A stretch of DNA of 64,000 nucleotides, from positions 4,923,001 through 4,987,000 of the forward strand of contig NC_086182.1 of assembly GCF_023053635.1 (NCBI RefSeq), in the 5' to 3' direction. Positions 55,001 through 59,729 of this stretch are shown piece by piece. Position 1 is the first letter of the stretch. Each line of letters starts with the position of its first letter. The position numbers and the translations under genes were made by a program. Under the pieces are notes generated by a model, which was not told where the DNA came from, did not search any database, and saw only the letters and a program-made list of their open reading frames with translations. Source of the DNA: Elgaria multicarinata webbii. Taxonomy: Eukaryota; Chordata; Lepidosauria; Squamata; Anguidae.

Positions 55001-58000
55001 AGATTTCAACTCTGAGCTCTTTCAGACTGGGGGTGGGGGTGGCTGGGATCACGTTTCCTTACTGTTGCTCTTGCTTCCTGCTTCTCTTCCGTCATATAGA
55101 TAAGAAGAATCACACAGAGGAGAAAGGAGAAGAAAGTAGCAACCCCGCGGCCCATTCAATGTAGTGGGACAGTGCCCTCCAGCGGTCATTTTATAGCAAA
55201 CCTTCTCTGCACATGGCAGGAAACGGCAACCAATTTCACAATAAATCGGAAGAGTCTCATTTTTTGTGGATTATTTTAGCATGAGAAAATGGCAGGAGAA
55301 GGAGACCAGCGGGAGACACGCAGGAGGAACACAGCGGCGTCAGAAGGACCCACGATTGGCCAGTAACAAGCGTGCTATAAAATGCTGGTCTGATGATGCT
55401 CCCTGTCTATACATGCAGCAGAACGAGACAATAGAACCCTGAATTGGTAGAGTGGATTGTGCCACTACAGGCTGCAATTTAACCAAAATAAAATAATTCT
55501 CAATAGAAGTAATATCCAGTTCTAGACCAGCCCACTCCCTATGGTACTACCCTATTTCATAGAATCAAAGAATCATAGAATAGCAGAGTTGGAAGGGGCC
55601 TACAAGGCCATCGAGTCCAACCCCCTGCTCAATGCAGGAATCCGCCCTAAAGCATCCCTGACAGATGGTTGTCCAGCTGCCTCTTGAAGGCCTCTAGTGT
55701 GGGAGAGGCCACATCCTCACCAGGCAACTGATTCCATTGTCGTACTGCTCTAACAGTCAGGAAGTTTTTCCTGATGTCCAGCTGGAATCTGGCTTCCTTT
55801 AACTTGAGCCCGTTATTCCGTGTCCTGCACTCTGGGAGGATCGAGAAGAGATCCTGGCCCTCCTCTGTGTGACAACCTTTTAAGACTTTGAAGAGTGCTA
55901 TCATGTCTCCCTTCAATCTTCTCTTCTCCAGGCTAAACATGCCCAGTTCTTTCAGTCTCTCTTCATAGGGCTTTGTTTCCAGACCTCTGATCACCCTGGT
56001 TGCCCTCCTCTGAACACGCTCCTGTCTGCGTCTTTCTTGAATTGTGGAGCCCAGAACTGGACGCAATACTCTAGATGAGACTTAACCAGGGCCGAATAGA
56101 GAGGAACCAGTACCTCATGTGATTTGGAAGCTATACTTCTATTAATGCAGCCCAAAATAGCATTGGCCTTTCTTGCAGCCATATCGCACTGTTGGCTCAT
56201 ATTCAGCTTGCGATCTACAACAATTCCAAGATCCTTCTCGTTTGTAGTATTGCTGAGCCAAGTATCCCCCATCTTGTAACTGTGCATTTGGTTTCTATTT
56301 CCTAAATGTAGAACTTGGCATTTAGCCCTATTAAATTTCATCCTGTTGTTTTCAGCCCAGCACTCCAGCCTATCAAGATCACTTTGAAGTTTGTTTCTGT
56401 CTTCCAGGGTATTAGCTATCCCACCCAATTTGGTGTCATCTGCAAATTTGATCAGCGTTCCCTGCACCTCCTCGTCCAAATCTTTAATAAAAATGTTGAA
56501 GAGCACTGGGCCCAGGACTGAGTCCTGCGGTACCCCACTTGTTGCCTCTCCCCAGTTTGAGAAGGGTTCTTCGATTATAAGACACACTTTTTGTCCCATA
56601 TAAACATCTCTAAAAATGCGGTGCATCTTAGAATCACGGGTGTCTTAGGCTTTTTTTTCTGTTGGTGGTACTGAAATTAGTGTGCGTCTTACAATCGATG
56701 GTGTCTTACAATCGAAGAAATACGGTAGTTTTTTCTACTTGCAGGGAGTTTTGTTGTTGTTGCTTTAGGGGTGAAAGCTTGCAAAAGGGTGGTTCTTCCA
56801 CTTGAAGGGGGCTACGAAGCAGGGTCTGGCATCTCCAGATAAGGCTGTAAAATATTCCTGTCTGAATCATAGAATCATCGAATAGCAGAGTTGGAAGGGG
56901 CCTACAAGGCCATCGAGTCCAACCCCCTGCTCAGTGCAGGAATCCACCCTACAGCATCCCTGTCCAGCTGCCTCTTGAAGGCCTCTAGTGTGGGAGAGCC
57001 CACAACCTCCCTAATAGAAGCAAAGCTCCTGCTTCTCAGTGTAGATGAGAATGAGCCAGAGGGAACAATGGTTTAAGCAAACACAAGGAAGCACTCATTA
57101 TCTAGCCTACTCTGTGCCAGGGAGGGTAGCAAAGAAATTCTACTTCACTACCATTGTGTCTTCAGAATGACACCCAGCGGAGATTTTTCAAGTGCTTCAG
57201 GGTCTCTTCCAACACGGCCCATCAAGAAATCCAATGGAACCCTTAGAAACCCAACGGGACATGTTTGCCAAACACTTTGAAATAAAAATAACTCATAATC
57301 ACTTCAGATTGGTTGCCACTGTTATAACAGTTCATTCACTGGATATATCCAGGGTACCATCGAGTCCATTTGAGTCAAACGAATTTCAGTTGCTGAGGCC
57401 TGGCTATATGGACAAGGTGCTTGGAGAAGGATGACCTATTACCCTTTTGGCTCAAAATAGGGACTGACCGGCTGGATCCTGGAGGTAACGGATGCCTGCT
57501 TGGCAAGGGGTAATGATCCCAGCTGCCTTGAAGAAGGTGACTGTGAATCTGCTTCTTTGAGGTCCCCTCTGGACCCACTAGACTGGAATAACTATCAGCC
57601 ACTACCTAATATTCCCTTTCTGGTCAAGGCGTTTTAGCAAGTGGTTGCTGTACAACCCGAGGCGCAGATAGGAATACTTCGCAAAAGCATGAAGAGGCAA
57701 GGCAGGCAGCAGGAAAGACAAAGACCACTAGAGTCATGGCCTCCCTCAGCAACAGGCTGCCCACACTGATAGAAAGCAGGAGATCGGGGTGGGGTGGGGG
57801 GCTTCTTATCAGCCACTGGCACTCTTGTAGATCATTGAAGATACAGAATGATAGGATGGAAGGAGCTGGTTATCTCCTGGGTATGGGGTGGGGAAAGTGT
57901 GGAAGTCTAAGTTATGGGATTGACTATCTGTCTCTTAGGTGATCTGCTGAAGGTCAGCTCCAGCTGTACAGAACTGCCAGATGCCTGACATGGACCAGAT

Positions 58001-58758
58001 GTTCCGAAACAACATTTCAGCACCTCCCACACATGCCCAAACCAACACACACAACCCTACATAGACCAGACAGACGTTTGGATAATACAAGTAACACTGA
58101 GCATAGAATCAACTTAATTTCAATTTCCAGAACCTCATCTTTAAACCTATAATTCCATTCTCCTTATATATACACTAACAGAGTACTTATTCTCTGAGTT
58201 CTGATCTTTATGTACCCAAAATAGCACAGCCATGCAAAAGAGGGGATCAGCAGGCTGTGGGGAGCCCCAAAGTTTGCAGAAATACAAAACAGCTTTTGGG
58301 GGGGGACTTAAGAGAGAACCCCACAAAAAACAGCCTCATGGTTATTGGGATGCTCAGTGGTTACAGATAGTTGACTAACTGTTGAAATGGGGAGGAGGGG
58401 TAGACAGAAAACTAGGGGTGGAATGGAGTATCCCAAAGAGAGCATGGCTGGCTGGCTGGCTCCTGCAACAGGAGCACTCCACGGTGCAACATTGTTAACT
58501 ATAAAAATGATTATCGGACTCCTCTGTCCTCCGCAAAGCAGTTCTTACCATTTGTCCCCTGTGAATCAAATCAGGGGCCGCATCATAGGAGATTCCTAGG
58601 GGCACCACCATAACGTCAGGGAAGGTGCCTGCATGGAAAACGCTGACCACCAGGCTCAGCCACTCCCTGCTGGAGACAGAGAGCTGCTGCGCACCAGAGA
58701 AGGCCTCTTCCAAGAAGATCAACAGCGGCTGCTTGCTGTGAAGCAGCTCCTCGACATA
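23675..58758 (-). CDS. GPAT2: Glycerol-3-phosphate acyltransferase 2, C-terminal 523 residues in 13 exons (5' end outside window)
   Basis: Minus-strand exons in transcript order are 58758-58549, 54316-54206, 53733-53648, 51773-51661, 41364-41294, 39829-39568, 36987-36839, 33826-33749, 32895-32764, 28622-28502, 26744-26679, 25263-25208 and 23791-23675. They join in frame (1572 nt). Recalled human GPAT2 matches throughout, for example KHQEGVFLSQL, DVGFSG, EAVGACAV, QCGLLVAEE, ACDTG, KLLWK and FIRQFI at the end. Human GPAT2 has 795 residues, so about 270 N-terminal residues, including motifs I and II, are missing from this window. Motif III reads IFLEEAFSG instead of the catalytic FLEGTRSR of GPAT1; motif IV (VPLGISYD) is preserved. 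GPAT family members acylate glycerol-3-phosphate at sn-1 in the mitochondrial outer membrane. Mammalian GPAT2 is testis-enriched and supports piRNA production. GPAM (GPAT1) is the alternative identity, but the residues listed favour GPAT2. Confidence 0.94.
23866..24170 (-). repeat. L2 LINE 3' end, old, antisense
   Basis: Antisense L2 terminus ATTGCCCAATAGCAGAAGCTC with UTR, then the decayed end of the ORF (GGGCTCATTCCACAGTTGGG, GAGCCACCACTTGCAAGTC). It lies in the last GPAT2 intron. Confidence 0.65.
24175..24290. repeat. hAT-type MITE remnant
   Basis: A GGGGAGGGCAACTTATGCCC start, CCAGATGTTTTGGCCTACAC, and an end with ACAGGTCGCCCACCCCTC resemble the 'gggcaacctgtggccctccagatg' foldback family. 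The poly-G run at 24168-24182 abuts it. Confidence 0.55.
24930..25164 (+). repeat. CR1 LINE 3' fragment
   Basis: From GGGCTCAAGTGACACGAAGC through CAGGAAAAACTTCCTGACTG to the tail ATTCTATGATTCTATGA. It ends about 44 bp from the GPAT2 exon at 25208-25263. Confidence 0.9.
25208..25263 (-). CDS. GPAT2: GPAT2 exon (CANWTLTTLSV)
   Basis: 56 nt, acceptor cttatttttcag, donor gtgagt. It completes Glu and encodes CANWTLTTLSVHICKDLG. The human counterpart is CADPKLAISAVWTFRDLG. Confidence 0.92.
25264..26678 (-). other. GPAT2: GPAT2 intron between exons at 26679 and 25263
   Basis: A purine-rich GAA/GAG tract at 25755-25797 is the only simple repeat. A short foldback-MITE arm (CAGAACTACAATTCCCAGGG) lies near 26346. 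Otherwise unclassified. Confidence 0.45.
26679..26744 (-). CDS. GPAT2: GPAT2 exon (EFLEKLHQFLL)
   Basis: 66 nt, acceptor acctcccacag, donor gtgagt. It encodes SEFLEKLHQFLLRKAKEDYS plus F. The split Glu codons on each side join PQP|E|SEF and SF|E|CANW, matching human TEQLFQFL...GIFECAD. Confidence 0.92.
27915..28400. mobile_element. Non-autonomous hAT-like element
   Basis: Begins CAGTGGCAGGCAACCTATGG and ends GCATGTTGCCCACCCCTG, whose complement starts CAGGGGTGGGCAACATGC. The flanks (CACACTGA / CACTAAGA) match at 5 of 8. It ends about 100 bp from the GPAT2 exon at 28502-28622. No transposase is encoded. Confidence 0.65.
28502..28622 (-). CDS. GPAT2: GPAT2 exon (ISQLESG...LLSPLLK)
   Basis: 121 nt found by phase and family position. 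Acceptor tcctctcccctag, donor gtaggc. It encodes ISQLESGCSLFVFLCCLLSP followed by LLKTLDRAAGFLG and ESPQP. Human GPAT2 has FFLFLCRLLSPLLKAFAQAAAFL here. It joins the neighbouring exons in frame on both sides. Confidence 0.9.
28850..29216 (+). repeat. L2-type LINE 3' end
   Basis: Plus-strand translation resembles the L2 ORF end (YLKDRILPYEPARALRSS, KRAFSVAAPVLWNSLP). Then comes a 3' UTR ending GGGCGAAAGGCGGGATACAA and (AAAT)n. This is a different subfamily from the 'GCCCAGAGAGCTTCGGC' L2 copies. Confidence 0.75.
29219..29250. repeat. (AAC)n microsatellite
   Basis: About 24 bp of AAC units between the L2 tail and the SINE, probably grown from the L2 3' repeat. Confidence 0.85.
29251..29466 (+). 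repeat. tRNA-derived SINE, sense
   Basis: AAAGCTGGTGTAATATAATAG head, TGGGCCAGTCACTGACTCTC core and ATGCCACCTTGGGCTCTTTT tail, collinear with the minus-strand copies at 1906, 4818 and 32395. Confidence 0.75.
29467..30930. other. GPAT2 intron, unclassified
   Basis: Partly GC-rich sequence with poly-G at 30077-30086. A plus-strand frame at 30004-30633 is long (209 codons) but has no recognisable domain, no splice context and skewed composition, so it is not called as a gene. Confidence 0.4.
30931..31462. mobile_element. Non-autonomous element with TTCAGAC-type inverted ends
   Basis: Left end GGCTCAGTTCAGACCACACG; right end TTTTGTCTGAACTCAGCC is its inverted mate. The interior has further inverted words around CTCCACAG. 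Related termini occur at 41085-41193 and about 47190-47420. Confidence 0.6.
31745..32030 (+). repeat. Unclassified dispersed repeat, copy 1
   Basis: Shares ordered words with 55015-55405: CAGGAAACGG, CCAATTTCACAATAAATC, TTTTTTGTGGATTATTTTA, GGCCAGTAAC and CTGATGA. It also shares its ends with the antisense sequence at 34070-34350. No coding signal. Confidence 0.6.
32262..32308 (-). repeat. L2 LINE 3' tail scrap
   Basis: TTTTTATACCGCCCAATAAC is the antisense L2 terminus; only about 45 bp remains. Confidence 0.6.
32395..32640 (-). repeat. tRNA-derived SINE, antisense
   Basis: Ends, on the minus strand, in AAGGCAGGATATAAATGCAA after TTCCTTGAAGGAAAA. The tRNA-like head (GTGGTGTAGTGGCTAAAGTG) lies at about 32600-32636. 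It is about 125 bp from the GPAT2 exon at 32764. Confidence 0.85.
32764..32895 (-). CDS. GPAT2: GPAT2 exon (acidic DSDSD segment)
   Basis: 44 codons to donor gtacga, encoding VPGDLFACDTGQKRF, KKLLWK and the acidic run DDFGDSDSDYGEE. The acceptor reads gcaagcag, a tandem NAGNAG, so the exon may instead begin at 32898 with one extra Gln. The human protein has ACDTGRQR, KLLWK and DFTDSDSD in the same order. Confidence 0.94.
33058..33180. repeat. hAT-type MITE remnant
   Basis: TGCCCTCTAGACGTTTTGGA and CCTGGGAGTTGTAACCCCAA are the two arms of the common foldback family, diverged. Confidence 0.6.
33749..33826 (-). CDS. GPAT2: GPAT2 exon (PCQSMDYYCQ)
   Basis: 26 codons in phase 0 after acceptor gcttcctcccag, donor gtaaga. 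It encodes PCQSMDYYCQVVMDKLIQCG and LLVAEE. The human exon reads PCQSSYCYCQ...LIQCGLLVAEE. Confidence 0.95.
34070..34350 (-). repeat. Unclassified dispersed repeat, copy 2 (antisense)
   Basis: TCATCAGACGAGCGTTTTAT is the complement of the right end of copy 1, and CGACGGTAAGGAAATG matches the complement of its left part. The centre is diverged. Confidence 0.5.
34482..34585. mobile_element. Palindromic hAT-type MITE
   Basis: A 104-bp foldback: GCAGCCTTCCTCAACCTGGG at left is the inverse complement of CCCAGGTTGAGGAAGGCTGC at right, with only a short loop. Flanks CCTCTAAG and AGTCTAAG match at 6 of 8. Confidence 0.85.
34620..34670. repeat. (CT)n(CACT)n(CA)n microsatellite
   Basis: A compound CT, CACT and CA tract. 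A similar CT/CA tract lies at 35122-35153. Confidence 0.9.
34770..35229 (-). mobile_element. Possible solo LTR fossil
   Basis: Read on the minus strand, it begins near TGTTACGCAGCTGTCCG and ends near GGCTACGTAA. An AATAAA with following T-rich sequence sits in the 3' part, as in an LTR R region. No internal genes adjoin it and no clear target duplication was found. Family not determined; an old solo copy if real. Confidence 0.3.
35122..35153. repeat. (CT)n(CA)n microsatellite
   Basis: About 20 bp CT followed by about 12 bp CA repeats. Confidence 0.9.
35230..36289. other. GPAT2 intron, no feature recognised
   Basis: No repeat family or exon identified in this part of the intron between exons at 36839 and 33826. 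Confidence 0.4.
36290..36690 (-). repeat. L2 LINE fragment, old, antisense
   Basis: Antisense L2 3' UTR and ORF-end words (CAGCAGGAGGCCATCAGTGA, GGCAGAGTTCCAGAGCCTAC, AGGAAAGGCCCTCTCCTGCA). Frames are decayed. It ends about 150 bp from the GPAT2 exon at 36839. Confidence 0.6.
36839..36987 (-). CDS. GPAT2: GPAT2 exon (ACAVNALLVELLPYL)
   Basis: 149 nt, acceptor gcttctctgcag, donor gtatgg. The split Ala gives EAVGACAV across the junction, exactly as in human GPAT2. It ends with LLLVQLLPRAFLLCK. Confidence 0.94.
37480..37645 (+). repeat. L2-type LINE 3' tail
   Basis: GCTTGTAAGTTTCTTGAGGC, then AAAGTGCCATGAACGTC and TGCTTTATAAATAAT. It ends a few bases before the MITE at 37672. Confidence 0.55.
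37672..37806. mobile_element. Palindromic hAT-type MITE with exact target duplication
   Basis: A 135-bp near-perfect palindrome. CAGCCTTCCTCAACCTGGGG at left pairs with CCCCAAGTTGAGGAAGGCTG at right, and the centre is GCCAGCTCGGCTGGC. GTCTAGAT occurs exactly at 37664-37671 and 37807-37814. Confidence 0.93.
38066..38806 (-). mobile_element. Possible solo LTR fossil
   Basis: Minus-strand sequence has an LTR-like layout. It starts around CACTGTGGATCC or TGTCACAAG, carries AATAAAGACTGTG, then a short U5-like segment ending CATGACA. GCAGG flanks both proposed ends (about 38061-38065 and 38807-38811), compatible with a 5-bp target duplication, though the 5' end would not begin TG. A (CAA)n run at 38144-38167 lies inside. 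No internal viral genes are attached. Family uncertain; probably an old solo copy. Confidence 0.35.
38144..38167. repeat. (CAA)n microsatellite
   Basis: Eight tandem CAA units. Confidence 0.85.
38810..39567. other. GPAT2 intron, no feature recognised
   Basis: Apparently unique sequence between the LTR-like stretch and the large GPAT2 exon at 39568-39829. Confidence 0.4.
39568..39829 (-). CDS. GPAT2: GPAT2 exon (DVGFSG block)
   Basis: 262 nt, the longest exon seen. Acceptor tctctctgccag, donor gtgagt. It encodes GVFLSQLMQDFVWLTEEILL, DVGFSG, an HALSLLRRCVSLHRLSLGDV stretch and LLPVFLPEAVG. Similarity to human GPAT2 is very high and was the anchor for the gene assignment. Confidence 0.96.
40170..40375. 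repeat. Probable non-autonomous DNA element
   Basis: AGCCTTTTCACTCATTGGGC at left and AACCCATGGTAAGCC..GTCATGTGAACC at right, with inverted words in the middle (ATCATGGGGTTTTT; AACAACCCATGG). It resembles the family at 41085 and 47190. Confidence 0.4.
40870..41005 (+). repeat. tRNA-derived SINE, second family
   Basis: GAGCACATGCCAGGTTTGAT contains a B box (GGTTTGATCCC). It is followed by CTGACTGAAACCCTGGAGAG and CCGCTGCCAGTC, the body of a common squamate SINE. Confidence 0.7.
41085..41193. mobile_element. Palindromic MITE
   Basis: GGCCTGGTTCAGACAACACA at left and GGGTTGTCTGAAAGGGGCC at right are inverted. ACCACGCTGCTGAACCACAA pairs with TTGTGGTTAAGCAGCATGGT across a loop at about 41131-41145. 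Confidence 0.75.
41198..41230. repeat. (TATC)n microsatellite
   Basis: Eight TATC units directly after the MITE and about 60 bp from the GPAT2 exon at 41294. Confidence 0.92.
41294..41364 (-). CDS. GPAT2: GPAT2 exon (ITAVEIMSSLLLHKHQE)
   Basis: 71 nt from acceptor cttccctcctag to donor gtaaga. It encodes SVSCSAITAVEIMSSLLLHK and HQE, aligning with the human segment that ends MATLLLFKHQK. A second AG four bases downstream would break the frame, so the first is used. Confidence 0.9.
42496..42785 (-). repeat. CR1-like LINE fragment, antisense
   Basis: Starts ACATAAGAACATAAGAAGAA, then GGGTCCATCCAGTCCAGCAC, CACCAGCTGTTGACCAGGAA and CAGTGATAGCCTTCTCCTCC. It is the same family as 45882-46655. Confidence 0.65.
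42957..43745 (-). mobile_element. L2-type LINE, 5'-truncated, with (ATT)n at 3' end
   Basis: The minus-strand frame at 43777-43211 encodes the L2 C-terminus: LVHALVIPRLDYCNLLLSGL, HWLPIHSRIQYKLLLLTFKA, LAPAYLSSLISHYSPARALR and AFKTQLKTFLFP. The 3' UTR ends in ATAGCACCATCAATGTACAT and about 60 bp of ATT repeats at 42957-43020. Confidence 0.88.
44047..44108 (+). other. Short plus-strand exon-like segment of unknown status
   Basis: A strong acceptor-like stretch (TTTTTTCCTTCTCTCTAG) is followed by a 20-codon frame, IEAITAEHIRDLAKMLMYQL, and TGA at 44106-44108. It looks protein-like, but no partner exon was found on the plus strand and the family is not recognised. Chance is a good explanation. 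Confidence 0.15.
45255..45325 (-). repeat. L2 LINE 3' tail scrap
   Basis: TTTATTGCATTTCTATAGCC and AAAGCTCTCTGGGCGGTTC are the antisense L2 terminus with a few bases lost. Confidence 0.65.
45493..45700 (-). repeat. L2 LINE 3' end, antisense
   Basis: ATTATATACCGCCCCATAGC..GAAGCTCTCTGGGTGG followed by the A-rich antisense UTR. Confidence 0.8.
46085..46246 (+). mobile_element. CR1 LINE 3' fragment inserted in older LINE
   Basis: Sense CR1 terminus from TTACCTAGGGAGGTTGTGGG to ATTCTATGATTCTATG. ATCAG flanks both sides (46080-46084 and 46247-46251), and the host element resumes directly after it. Confidence 0.85.
46388..46505 (-). repeat. L2-type 3' tail inserted in older LINE
   Basis: TTATTTATATAGCACCATCA..GTACATGGTGCTGTACAGAG and CCTGCCGCAGAGGCTTACAT, the same terminus as at 42957 and (sense) 22955. 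Confidence 0.75.
47190..47425. repeat. Probable non-autonomous DNA element
   Basis: Contains GGTTGTCTGAACCCAGG and ATAACCCATGGGCTGTTG. It shares wording with the elements at 40170 and 41085, but the ends are unclear. Confidence 0.35.
49914..50072 (-). mobile_element. CR1 LINE 3' fragment, antisense
   Basis: Antisense tail AGAATCATAGAATAGCAGAG to AGGCCACAACCTCCCTAGG. CCTTCAT occurs on both sides (49907-49913 and 50073-50079), a likely target duplication. Confidence 0.88.
50096..50245 (+). repeat. L2 LINE 3' tail
   Basis: GTAAACCGCCCAGAGAGCTT..CTATGGGGCGGTATATAAAT then (AAATC)n. Confidence 0.85.
50246..50392 (-). repeat. tRNA-SINE or MIR-like fragment, antisense
   Basis: CTTACAACAACCCTGTGAGG, TGGCTGGCCAAAGGTCC and GAGCTTCATGGCTGGACC resemble the SINE 3' half, but it is diverged. 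Confidence 0.55.
50480..51265 (+). mobile_element. L2 LINE, 5'-truncated, C-terminal frame intact
   Basis: Plus frame 50490-51035 encodes [80 protein letters not shown] and [13 protein letters not shown]. The 3' terminus AACCGCCCAGAGAGCTTCGG is followed by (AAATA)n at 51236-51265. It is the same subfamily as 14196-15805. Confidence 0.92.
51661..51773 (-). CDS. GPAT2: GPAT2 exon (variable linker, LVDSLSLHSLSA)
   Basis: 113 nt after acceptor cactagccccag and before donor gtaggg. It encodes a poorly conserved Cys/Ser-rich linker, then SIEQQTLVDSLSLHSLS. The split codon at its end makes the Ala of HSLSASVS, aligning with human HVLSASVG. Confidence 0.87.
51774..53647 (-). other. GPAT2: GPAT2 intron
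   Basis: Contains an old SINE-like piece at about 51880-51990 and a palindromic MITE at 52205-52295. The remainder to 53647 is AT-rich with no recognised feature. Confidence 0.45.
52205..52295. repeat. Palindromic hAT-type MITE, shortened
   Basis: CACCAACCTTCCCCAACCTG at left pairs with CACCAGGTTGGGGAAGGCTG at right. The central part (GGGAGTCGTAGTCCAACACA) belongs to the same family as 37672-37806. Confidence 0.75.
53648..53733 (-). CDS. GPAT2: GPAT2 exon (EYITNNFF...)
   Basis: 86 nt starting at GAG after acceptor ttcctag and ending TG|gtaagt. It encodes EYITNNFFRQSCSKKCLEEL and LLPEVLGK, matching the human EYI...LEQLLQPIVLG segment. The last two bases combine with the next exon to give Cys. 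Confidence 0.87.
54206..54316 (-). CDS. GPAT2: GPAT2 exon (CVRVDFAQPFSLQ)
   Basis: 37 codons in phase 0. Acceptor tcttttgttag, donor gtactg. It encodes SRSQATGPWAFLWTLCRAAW and ends CVRVDFAQPFSLQ, which is identical to GPAT1 except for the last residue and close to human GPAT2 (RVHLAQPFSLQ). Confidence 0.92.
54369..55005 (-). mobile_element. L2-type LINE, 5'-truncated, decayed
   Basis: Minus-strand frames give HYWLPISYRIQYKLLLLTFK, CHDLAPPYLSSLI and HRPARALRSNN in one register and the rest in another, so frameshifts are present. The 3' end at 54369-54420 has AATAAT repeats and GCGCCATCAATTTTCATGAC. It begins only about 55 bp upstream of the GPAT2 exon at 54206-54316. Confidence 0.8.
55015..55405 (+). 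repeat. Unclassified dispersed repeat, copy 3
   Basis: GGGTGGCTGGGATCACGTTTCC (start region), then GCAGGAAACGGCAACCAATT, TTTTTTGTGGATTATTTTAG, GATTGGCCAGTAACAAGC and GGTCTGATGATGC. Collinear with 31745-32030 but longer. Confidence 0.6.
55560..56566 (-). mobile_element. CR1 LINE, 5'-truncated, RT C-terminal part
   Basis: Minus frames 56626-55991 and 56066-55647 encode DSVLGPVLFNIFIKDLDEEV, FADDTKLGGIAN, CWAENNRMKFNRAKCQVLHL, SHLEYCVQFWAPQF and [16 protein letters not shown] small deletion shifts the frame near 56020. Nearly collinear with 855-1905. It stops at the MITE at 56567. Confidence 0.92.
56567..56727. mobile_element. Small MITE with TTCTTCGATTATAAGAC ends
   Basis: TTCTTCGATTATAAGACACA at the left mirrors GTCTTACAATCGAAGAA at the right, with an internal copy of the end (GTGCGTCTTACAATCGATGG). 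161 bp, non-coding. It directly abuts the 5' side of the CR1 copy. Confidence 0.65.
56865..57013 (-). repeat. CR1 LINE 3' fragment, antisense
   Basis: AATCATAGAATCATCGAATA to GAGCCCACAACCTCCCTAA; a short internal deletion after CAGCATCCC. Confidence 0.88.
57014..58548 (-). other. GPAT2: GPAT2 intron, no feature recognised
   Basis: The stretch from the CR1 fragment to the GPAT2 motif III/IV exon. A weak SINE- or L2-like phrase near 57470-57610 was not assignable; otherwise nothing recognised. Confidence 0.4.
58549..58758 (-). CDS. GPAT2: GPAT2 exon carrying acyltransferase motifs III and IV
   Basis: A 70-codon phase-0 exon. The acceptor ccccccacag precedes YVEELLHSKQPLLIFLEEAF and the donor gtaaga follows HRGQM. 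It includes FPDVMVVPLGISYD, the motif IV region. In motif III, the Gly-Thr-Arg-Ser of active GPATs is replaced by Glu-Ala-Phe-Ser; human GPAT2 is likewise degenerate there (FLEEPPG). Confidence 0.93.
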
Positions 58759-58999
58759 CTGTGGGGGCAGAGAGCACAGACAAAGGCAACACAGGGCAAG
58801 AGCATCACATTTTTAGGCAAACTTAAATGCGCACAAGCGACCATTTGCAATCGTTGTAACTGACAATAACACAACCTTCCTAGCTTTGCAATGCTCATTT
58901 AGTGAGGAGACAAATCCCTGGTACTGATTAAGTCCTGAATTAATAGAATCATATTTGTTAATACATTCTAATTTCAGTCTATGTGTATGAAGGACAGTG

Positions 59000-59020
59000 A
59001 GTGTGTGTGTGTGTGTGTGT
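59000..59020. repeat. (GT)n microsatellite
   Basis: About ten GT units. Confidence 0.9.
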
Positions 59021-59729
59021 AATTATTCCATGGGCATGCAGAAGATGCAAAGAATGTGCTGTTGCGCCCAGAATTCAGCTCCCTGACAATCTTAGATTCC
59101 CCTTTTTTAAATTTATGTCCTTATGCTTGTGAAGATTTGATTGAAAATGTGTGGGCAATGTCTGCTGAAATCTCAGTAGCTAGGGAGATGGCTGAATAAG
59201 ATTTCCAGTGGAGGTGGGCAGGAAATCAGCTGCCTCCATAGCTCCTTCCTCTCCCCCAAGACTAGTAACCCCCCCACCCGCAAGTGCAAGGTCAAACAAG
59301 AAGTCCTGTAGGATTTCCCCACCAACTGACCTAATTTAAACAGGTTGCAGAATCCAGCTTTTCTTGCTGCACAACTTGGAATGCCTAGACAGAGGGTTTT
59401 AATTTTGGAGGGCCTGGAGTCTAAAGTCTGCCCTAATCCAAGTTCAAGACACTGGCTATTAATCTGTCCTGCACAGAAATAAGTATACCAGCCTTCTTCC
59501 CATCTAGGCCCTTTGTGAGAACAGGGTGAAGTAGAGAAGGCTTTTTCATTTGGGGGTTGAGGGGAGACACAAAATGATAACATAGAGGTCAGAATAATAA
59601 TAAACAGTCTGGCAAGGAGTGAGAGAGAGAAATGTTCCCCTCTCTCTACTGCCAGAATGTCGGGGTCACTCAATAAAACTGACCAGCAAAGCCCTTATTT
59701 GCAAGACTTCTCCTGAACGTGTAGAATTT

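Noticed and set aside
23675-58758. Identity as GPAM (GPAT1) rather than GPAT2
   Set aside because: Residues such as KHQEGVFLSQL, EAVGACAV, ACDTG, LLWK and the degenerate motif III match GPAT2; GPAT1 differs at each.
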